A stretch of 10,846 nt of DNA from Bacteroidales bacterium (lineage in GTDB: Bacteria > Bacteroidota > Bacteroidia > Bacteroidales > JAADJA01), in NCBI GenBank assembly GCA_030635465.1, contig DAOVYU010000012.1:1-10846 (forward strand). The letters run 5' to 3'. The translations under genes and the position numbers were made by a program. Shown here in pieces: positions 7,501 through 10,846 of this stretch (position 1 is the first letter of the stretch; each line of letters begins with the position of its first letter). The notes under the pieces are model-generated. The model had not been told where the DNA came from and made no database searches. It was given only the letters and a program-made list of their open reading frames with translations.

Positions 7501-7802
7501 ACAAGAACTTAAAGATCAATTCACAGGATTTCCTGGAAATAGCTTCTGAAGTATTTGTGAATTGGATTCCTGAACTCTCATCAGTAGGATTCCAGGCCAT
7601 ATGGGCAGGTTATTATGTAGAGCCCCGTATGATTGTGGATCCTGATTTAGGATTGTTTATTGGATTGCGTGGACAGGGGTTTATGTTGGGCCAGTACCTT
7701 GCTAAACTTTATGTAGATCAATTAATGGGTAATCCAGTGCCTGACTATTTTAACAGGTTGACTATGAAGGGCGATGGCCTTCTGGAGAAGGCATTTAAAT
7801 AA
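4572..7802 (+). CDS. Single-chain multi-cofactor flavin/iron-sulfur oxidoreductase (HcnABC / proline-dehydrogenase-complex-like fusion)
   Basis: The protein has 1076 residues and no signal or membrane segment. Modules in order: plant-type [2Fe-2S] domain with C60, C65, C68, C80 (about 19-92); FAD/NAD(P) oxidoreductase (about 115-420) with GAGPAG at 121-126, a second Rossmann motif GAGNIG at 268-273 and the FAD-binding GD at 387-388; two [4Fe-4S] motifs, C461/C467/C470/C474 and C495/C498/C501/C505; BFD-like [2Fe-2S] domain with C605, C607, C641, C646; and a DAO-family flavin oxidase (about 703-1076) with GGGIGG at 709-714 and C-terminal GLRGQGF. The first, second and last modules match HcnA, HcnB and HcnC and the subunits of hydroxyproline/opine oxidases and archaeal dye-linked proline dehydrogenases. 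It therefore probably oxidises an amino acid or N-substituted amine, passing electrons through the Fe-S chain. The substrate and acceptor are unknown. It appears to be a single-gene unit. Confidence 0.88.
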   Translation: MYKIESHPILDIPKLEEIEFKFNKDIIRAQKGYTIAAALHQAGFPVHSHSLKNRNRSLECGIGKCGACEMLVDGEVKRICIQKVDDIKEVHEIPHDHSPEPVKLNKDKAVDVYKTNVAIIGAGPAGLAVREELNSKEIDNIVIDNNDKIGGQFTMQTHQFFFFEKEKKFGGMRGFDIAKTLAGEDHTGIFLNSTVWDILEGNRLAVKNISTNEIYFVDTEYIVIATGAVPFMPTFENDDLPGVFTAAVVQKMMNDELTLLGKNVLTVGAGNIGYLTSYQLMQAGANVKAIIEAQSNEGGFPVQANRVRRLGIPVILSHILLKAIPNKDNTGIKGAVVAECENFQPIPGTEKIIDGIDAINICTGLVSDDQLLIKGNEIFGRKCFGAGDSIRIGEGTSAVLRGKQVAFEIIQELGKSNDYDDYLAVSKEYIDSQQHPFKVIDQPYLPTKERMEGKPFVQIDCLYGFACNPCEFACPHGAITKTSTSTVPQIDFAKCIGCMDCVYQCPGLAIFGYFLKKNWLFLPIEYAAFEGEEVYLVDNNGEQLGEGVITKILKKKNKTNIARVQSIDLHGEALTNVRGFIVKDNYPEKFNFKNAEEIESETYVCHCDDVKLDEIMEVIGDRKFISVDEIKHTTRLGMGACRGKRCIPRLKQTIRSNGISIVGEATPRGPLSNQISMGDLYPKDLKENIIISTNGNKVKKVQVKSLVAGGGIGGSALFRYLAEEGMEPVLFNYGRGASWRNIAGGRPNFSLPELSDIASKNLDIFRELHKIKNIDFLPIDYVTFAHDENMVKALEASMAWSDAYMVDPKDFQKEVSPHINPKLDTYLSALVTKNCWQATPGRVIDLIRRLGIDNGGKILEDCKMLDVKKIGDKYYVLVQDHDKQFIQFETEVFINALGPEGEKFAKKLGIETGIYPVKHQAFITRRLPMMGKNGIPLPMIIDRRKYKGFSAVYGQQLAETGQIIGCASPAVEPPETDKNLKINSQDFLEIASEVFVNWIPELSSVGFQAIWAGYYVEPRMIVDPDLGLFIGLRGQGFMLGQYLAKLYVDQLMGNPVPDYFNRLTMKGDGLLEKAFK

Positions 7803-7827
7803 TTTGCGCCTTAATCAATTCTTATTT

Positions 7828-7855
7828 TGTCATTCTGAGCAAAGCGAAGAATCTC
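7828..7855. repeat. Dispersed palindromic repeat of the GTCATTCTGAGC...GAAGAATCT type
   Basis: The element starts TGTCATTCTGAGC and ends GCGAAGAATCTC. Positions 7832-7852 fold as ATTCT/AGAAT, then two tandem G-A mismatches, then GC/GC closing an AAA loop. I recognise this from memory as an intergenic repeat found in many unrelated bacterial genomes, usually with GAGCGAAGCGAAG at the centre; here the loop reads CAAAG. It begins 26 bp after the oxidoreductase stop. No T-run follows, so it does not look like a plain terminator. Confidence 0.65.
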
Positions 7856-7932
7856 AATATGCAATAACATTAACAATTTTAATTTTATCGGCATATTATA
7901 TTCCTGTTAAGTTGGTATAAAGTTTGTAATCA

Positions 7933-7965
7933 TTTGAGGAAAAAGATTATTCCATGTTCCTCAAA
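7933..7965 (+). promoter_or_regulatory. 9-bp hairpin enclosing the sigma-factor start codon
   Basis: TTTGAGGAA (7933-7941) and TTCCTCAAA (7957-7965) are exact reverse complements with a 15-nt loop. The left arm holds the only Shine-Dalgarno-like string (GAGGA) and the ATG (7954-7956) is the last triplet of the loop. In mRNA this would hide the ribosome site. A shorter alternative pairing, GGAA (7938-7941) with TTCC (7950-7953), competes with it. Regulation is inferred; the base pairing is read directly. Confidence 0.45.
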
Positions 7966-8556
7966 ATCAAGAGAAAAATTAATACTGAATTGGATGTTAA
8001 ATCCATCTCTGATGAGGAATTAATTGCAATATCTAAAGACACTTCTGAAAATCACATTTTATCCGAACTTTTTGAACGATACACTCATTTGATTTTTGGT
8101 GTGTGCATGAAATACCTGAAGAATGAAGAAGAATGTAAGGATGCAGTTATGCAGGTTTTCGAACAATTATTCACTAAATTAAGAACTCAGGAAATACAAA
8201 ATTTTAAAAGCTGGATTTATACTGTTTCCAAAAACTTTTGTTTGATGAAGATCCGTCATGAGCAATCGGTTCGAAAACATAAAGTTGAATATTATGCAAA
8301 TATGCAGCAGGAAATTATGGAATCCACTGAAGTATTTCATCAATTTAACAAAGAGGAGCTAAATAACAGGATTCCGAAATTGCAAAAAGGAATTGAACAA
8401 TTAAAAACAGATCAGCGCAAATGTATAGAATTGTTATATTTACAGGAAAAATCATACAAGGAGGTAGCTGAAATGACAGGATATAGCTTAAAACAAGTAA
8501 AAAGTTACATTCAAAATGGTAAACGGAATTTGAAGATTTTTTTAGAGAATGAGTGA
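7954..8556 (+). CDS. ECF (RpoE-family) RNA polymerase sigma factor
   Basis: This 200-residue protein has the two-domain ECF layout. Region 2 (about 36-105) includes ELFERYTHLIFGVCMKYLKN, ECKDAVMQVFEQLF and FKSWIYTVSKNFCLMKIR, the core-binding and -10-recognising part. Region 4 (about 142-195) carries the helix-turn-helix YKEVAEMTGYSLKQVKSYIQ followed by NGKRNLK. There is no region 1 or 3. It should direct RNA polymerase to a dedicated promoter set when released by its anti-sigma partner, which is encoded immediately downstream with an 8-nt overlap. The ATG lies inside a 9-bp hairpin loop (7933-7965), hinting at translational control. A possible -7-like AAAGTTTG sits at 7919-7926 without a credible -33 box. 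The regulon is unknown. Confidence 0.92.
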   Translation: MFLKIKRKINTELDVKSISDEELIAISKDTSENHILSELFERYTHLIFGVCMKYLKNEEECKDAVMQVFEQLFTKLRTQEIQNFKSWIYTVSKNFCLMKIRHEQSVRKHKVEYYANMQQEIMESTEVFHQFNKEELNNRIPKLQKGIEQLKTDQRKCIELLYLQEKSYKEVAEMTGYSLKQVKSYIQNGKRNLKIFLENE

Positions 8557-9856
8557 ATCAAAAATACATAATGACATATTTACAAATTCAGGATGCTTAA
8601 CTTCAGATACCCTGAAAAGCTATCTTACCGGAGAAGAATTATCCGATATAGAGCTTGCTCATGTAAAGGATCATTTAAATGTTTGTGAGTTTTGTTCAGA
8701 TGCATTGGAAGGACTTCAGTTAATGTCTGATCCTAAAAAGCTGGATTCAATTGTATCTGAAATCAATGAAAATTTACATGTCAGACATGTTAATAAGGCT
8801 GATAAAGTACAACCAAAAAAATTCAATTTACAACCAAAGCTATATTATTTTGCAGCAGCAGCTTCTGTGCTCATTTTAATTGGGTTTTATTTTTATCTCC
8901 AAGAATATTTAAACAGCGAATCTACATCTCAATCAATTTCACAAGTTATAGATCTGGATAATAAAAGCATCCCCCCTATGCCCAAAGCTAAATTTCAGGA
9001 AATCGGATCTAAACCTGAAGGTATTTCACAACAGAATCTTGAAGAAGCTGAACCAATTCAAAAGGAAAAATCAAAAGATCAAATCAAAATTGAAAATACA
9101 ACACAGGTAGCTGAAATTAATCAATCTATAGAACAAGATGTGGATGAAGAAGATATAGCTTATGTTCCACCATTAAAAGCAGTTCGCGGACCAGAAGATG
9201 TTCCCAAATCACTTGGGAATAGGGATCGTGTGACAGATGCTGAAGAAACATTTGAGTCAGAAGAATATGTAGCAGTGGATATAGCAAGCACACAACCAAT
9301 TGAGTATTATATTGGAGGAGTAATTGTTTATGATAAAGCAAATGATAAATTAGGTTTAACTTCTTTCTCTGCGAAGTCCAATACATTATCAGAAAAAGGT
9401 TCACAGAATAAAAAAATGGTTGTAGTGCCTCAAACGACTGCTTCAGGGTCGAAACAGGAAATGAATGATGAACTGATGGAAGATAATGTCGATCCTGCAC
9501 AAAGTAATTTTGAGAATGAAACAAAATTGATTGATGAAAATCATTTTTTCTCAATGGGCAATGAGGTGCCTCAATATCCTGGAGGTTATGAAGCTTTGAT
9601 CGAATATTTAAATAGCAATCTAAATTATCCCAAAGAAGCCAGAGATCAAGGCATTCAAGGACAACTCGTTATTTCGTTTATCATCGAAAAAAATGGGGAA
9701 TTATCATCAGCATCAATCATTCATGGAATTGGTGGAGGTTGTGATGAAGAAGCCCTTCGTGTAATAAAATTGATGCCCGACTGGCAACCGGCTTATAAAG
9801 AAGGTAGTCCGAAAAGAGTTTTATTCAATATGCCAATCACTTTTAAGTTGAATTAG
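8549..9856 (+). CDS. Membrane anti-sigma factor with C-terminal TonB domain
   Basis: The protein has 435 residues. The cytoplasmic N-terminus (1-97) has a zinc-finger anti-sigma motif, H42-x3-C46-x2-C49, preceded by C16 and the typical LKSYLTGEELSDIE helix. One transmembrane helix (about 98-118) leads to a long acidic, Gln/Ser-rich, low-complexity periplasmic linker (about 120-340). The end (about 341-435) is a TonB_C domain: YPGGYEALIEYL, NYPKEARDQGIQGQLVISFI, EKNGEL, CDEEALRVIKLMPDWQPA and a final MPITFKL strand. The ATG overlaps the sigma gene by 8 nt (ATGAGTGA), indicating translational coupling and near-equal dosage. It should hold the sigma factor at the membrane. The TonB end could contact TonB-dependent receptors or peptidoglycan, or sense a ligand. 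FecR- or RseA-like proteolytic release is possible but not shown by sequence. Confidence 0.87.
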   Translation: MSESKIHNDIFTNSGCLTSDTLKSYLTGEELSDIELAHVKDHLNVCEFCSDALEGLQLMSDPKKLDSIVSEINENLHVRHVNKADKVQPKKFNLQPKLYYFAAAASVLILIGFYFYLQEYLNSESTSQSISQVIDLDNKSIPPMPKAKFQEIGSKPEGISQQNLEEAEPIQKEKSKDQIKIENTTQVAEINQSIEQDVDEEDIAYVPPLKAVRGPEDVPKSLGNRDRVTDAEETFESEEYVAVDIASTQPIEYYIGGVIVYDKANDKLGLTSFSAKSNTLSEKGSQNKKMVVVPQTTASGSKQEMNDELMEDNVDPAQSNFENETKLIDENHFFSMGNEVPQYPGGYEALIEYLNSNLNYPKEARDQGIQGQLVISFIIEKNGELSSASIIHGIGGGCDEEALRVIKLMPDWQPAYKEGSPKRVLFNMPITFKLN

Positions 9857-9897
9857 TTTATTATTCCCTGAAAATATCTTTCAATTTTCTGTCATGA

Positions 9898-9920
9898 ACT
9901 ATTTTATAACATGAAATAGT
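9898..9920. repeat. 7-bp hairpin downstream of the anti-sigma gene
   Basis: ACTATTT (9898-9904) pairs exactly with AAATAGT (9914-9920) across a 9-nt loop. It adjoins the larger stem at 9919-9973, and its right arm could alternatively pair with CTATTT at 9959-9964. It probably belongs to the same transcript-end structure. On its own the AT-rich stem is weak. Confidence 0.4.
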
Positions 9921-9973
9921 ATAGGGAAAATAGGGGCTATAAAGTTGACTTTATTACACTATTTCCCCTATAC
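9919..9973. terminator. Nested hairpin between convergent genes, probable bidirectional terminator
   Basis: The outer stem 9919-9933 / 9959-9973 pairs at 14 of 15 positions (one A-C mismatch at 9927/9965) and includes a GGG/CCC block. Inside it, ATAAAGT (9939-9945) and ACTTTAT (9948-9954) are exact complements forming a second stem. It lies between the anti-sigma gene and rlmN, which converge, and its right arm overlaps the last two codons and the stop of rlmN. No strong T-run follows on either side, so termination efficiency is uncertain. Confidence 0.6.
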
Positions 9974-10846
9974 CCTCGTTTTTCCGAGTTCTTTGGTAGA
10001 AAGTAAACCACAGGCAGCTTCAATGTCCTGACCCCGGGATGCTCTTAATGTTGTTCGAATCCCTTTTTTATTCAATGCATCTCTGAACGCCTCGATGGTT
10101 TTGTCATCTGAGGTTTGATAGGGCGCATCTGGTATGGGATGAAATCTGATTAGGTTTATTCTGCAACGAATTCCATTTAAAATTCTGGCAAGTTGCTTAA
10201 CATGCAAAGGAGTATCGTTCAAATCTTTAAACATAATATATTCGAAAGAAACACGCCGTTGCCGGCCCAAATCATAGCTTCTAATAACCTTTAACACTTC
10301 TTCGATGGGATGATTATTCTGGACTGGCATGAGTGTTTTTCGTTCCTCATCAAAGGGCGTGTGTAAACTTACTGCCAGATGACATTCGCTACTGTCCAAA
10401 AACTTTGTCATTGCACCTATTATTCCTATGGTTGAAACCGTGATTCTTCTTGGGCTCATAGCAAAACCCCAATCTGATGTTAGTATCTCCAGGCTTTGCA
10501 TTAAGTTTTGGTAATTGTCAAGGGGTTCCCCCATTCCCATATAAACAATGTTAGTCAGGCTATCTTTTTCAGGAAGGCTTCTCACTTGATTCACAATTTC
10601 ACCAGCTGTAAGGTTACTCTGAAATCCTTGACGGGCGGTCATACAAAAGCGGCATCCCATCCTGCATCCTACCTGTGAAGAAACGCATAAAGTTGCTCGT
10701 TCCCGGGAGTTATCGGGAATATATGCTGCCTCAACAAAGCGATTGTTTTTTACGGGGAACAGATATTTTTTAGTTCCATCAGATGAACTACTTACAGAAG
10801 AATGAGCGGTCAGTCCAATGTCATAATTTTCTGCCAATAAGTCCTG
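9968..10846 (-). CDS. rlmN: 23S rRNA (adenine-2503-C2)-methyltransferase RlmN, N-terminus missing at window edge
   Basis: RlmN is a radical-SAM enzyme that methylates C2 of A2503 in 23S rRNA and of A37 in some tRNAs, tuning peptidyl-transferase fidelity. Here 292 codons are open to the right edge. The apparent start TTG at 10835-10837 is not believable, because the frame continues upstream and the family is about 345-385 residues, so about 55 N-terminal residues lie outside. Numbering from that TTG: cluster Cys C58-x3-C62-x2-C65 in GCRMGCRFCMTARQGF, the companion Cys C51 (matching E. coli C118), MGMGEPLDN for SAM contact, STIGIIGAM, SLHTPFDEERKTLMP, and the catalytic Cys276 in RASRGQDIEAACG (matching E. 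coli C355). All key residues are intact. It converges on the anti-sigma gene and its stop lies within the terminator hairpin. Confidence 0.96.
   Translation of the reverse strand, partial: QDLLAENYDIGLTAHSSVSSSSDGTKKYLFPVKNNRFVEAAYIPDNSRERATLCVSSQVGCRMGCRFCMTARQGFQSNLTAGEIVNQVRSLPEKDSLTNIVYMGMGEPLDNYQNLMQSLEILTSDWGFAMSPRRITVSTIGIIGAMTKFLDSSECHLAVSLHTPFDEERKTLMPVQNNHPIEEVLKVIRSYDLGRQRRVSFEYIMFKDLNDTPLHVKQLARILNGIRCRINLIRFHPIPDAPYQTSDDKTIEAFRDALNKKGIRTTLRASRGQDIEAACGLLSTKELGKTRV

Noticed and set aside
5400..7600. Several 63-114 aa frames on both strands inside the large oxidoreductase
   Set aside because: The 1076-aa frame is uninterrupted and every module has conserved motifs; the other frames have no family signal.
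7828..7855. Repeat read as an intrinsic terminator for the oxidoreductase gene
   Set aside because: The stem is interrupted by two mismatches and no T-run follows; the match to a known dispersed repeat explains it better.
7919..7926. AAAGTTTG as a promoter -7 box for the sigma gene
   Set aside because: It matches 5 of 6 conserved positions, but nothing resembling TTTG lies 19-21 nt upstream; too weak to list as a feature.
9126..9554. 142-aa minus-strand frame opposite the anti-sigma linker
   Set aside because: It arises opposite a low-complexity segment rich in Glu/Gln/Ser codons; its translation is Leu/His/Tyr-rich with no domain, as expected of a shadow.
10835..10837. TTG as the start codon of rlmN
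   Set aside because: The frame stays open beyond it to the window edge, and the missing N-terminal domain of the family must lie outside; it is an internal Leu codon.
1..10846. CRISPR array, tRNA or rRNA gene, transposase or phage integration site
   Set aside because: I saw no regularly spaced repeats, cloverleaf-like sequences, rRNA-like blocks, transposase motifs or flanking direct repeats in the window.

Overview
The window reads as chromosomal DNA of a member of the Bacteroidota. The evidence is low GC with AT-rich spacers, few Shine-Dalgarno sites, a good match to the Bacteroidota promoter form (TTTG-N19-21-TAnnTTTG) at 4516-4546, and typical Bacteroidota families: long MacB/FtsX permeases, PF12893 lumazine-binding-like secreted proteins, and an ECF sigma factor paired with a zinc-finger anti-sigma protein. 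I cannot fix the order or genus from sequence alone.

Layout. (a) 4215 down to 1, minus strand: an apparent operon for a MacB-like tripartite ABC exporter. It runs membrane-fusion protein (2959-4215), ATPase (2213-2911), secreted NTF2/lumazine-binding-like protein (1742-2200), an 89-aa protein of unknown function (1419-1688), and an FtsX-type permease (1-1336) cut by the window edge. The permease has no annotated start-to-stop ORF here because it leaves the window, but it is open for 445 codons with clear family motifs. (b) 4216-4571: a divergent control region with a good promoter for the rightward gene, a weaker one for the exporter operon, a 16-bp dyad, and two inverted copies of a 14-bp GC-rich motif, one overlapping the rightward -7 box. 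(c) 4572-7802, plus strand: a 1076-aa redox protein joining in one chain a [2Fe-2S] domain, a two-Rossmann FAD/NAD oxidoreductase, two [4Fe-4S] motifs, a BFD-like [2Fe-2S] domain and a DAO-type flavin oxidase. These are modules that HcnABC, hydroxyproline/opine oxidase and archaeal dye-linked proline dehydrogenase carry on separate subunits. (d) 7828-7855: a copy of a dispersed palindromic repeat of the GTCATTCTGAGC...GAAGAATCT type. (e) 7954-9856, plus strand: an ECF sigma factor overlapping by 8 nt a membrane anti-sigma protein that ends in a TonB C-terminal domain. (f) 9898-9973: nested hairpins between convergent genes. (g) 9968-10846, minus strand: rlmN, lacking its N-terminus at the window edge.

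How the genes work together. The exporter genes should form one envelope machine, with the two small proteins as possible accessory factors. No TolC-type outer-membrane partner is visible. The sigma/anti-sigma pair is a self-contained envelope-signalling switch whose periplasmic part could touch TonB-dependent transport. The large oxidoreductase stands alone; no transporter or catabolic partner reveals its substrate. The most worthwhile leads are the single-chain oxidoreductase, the anti-sigma-TonB fusion, the hairpin around the sigma-factor start codon, the paired inverted motif in the divergent promoter, and the two small genes inside the exporter operon.
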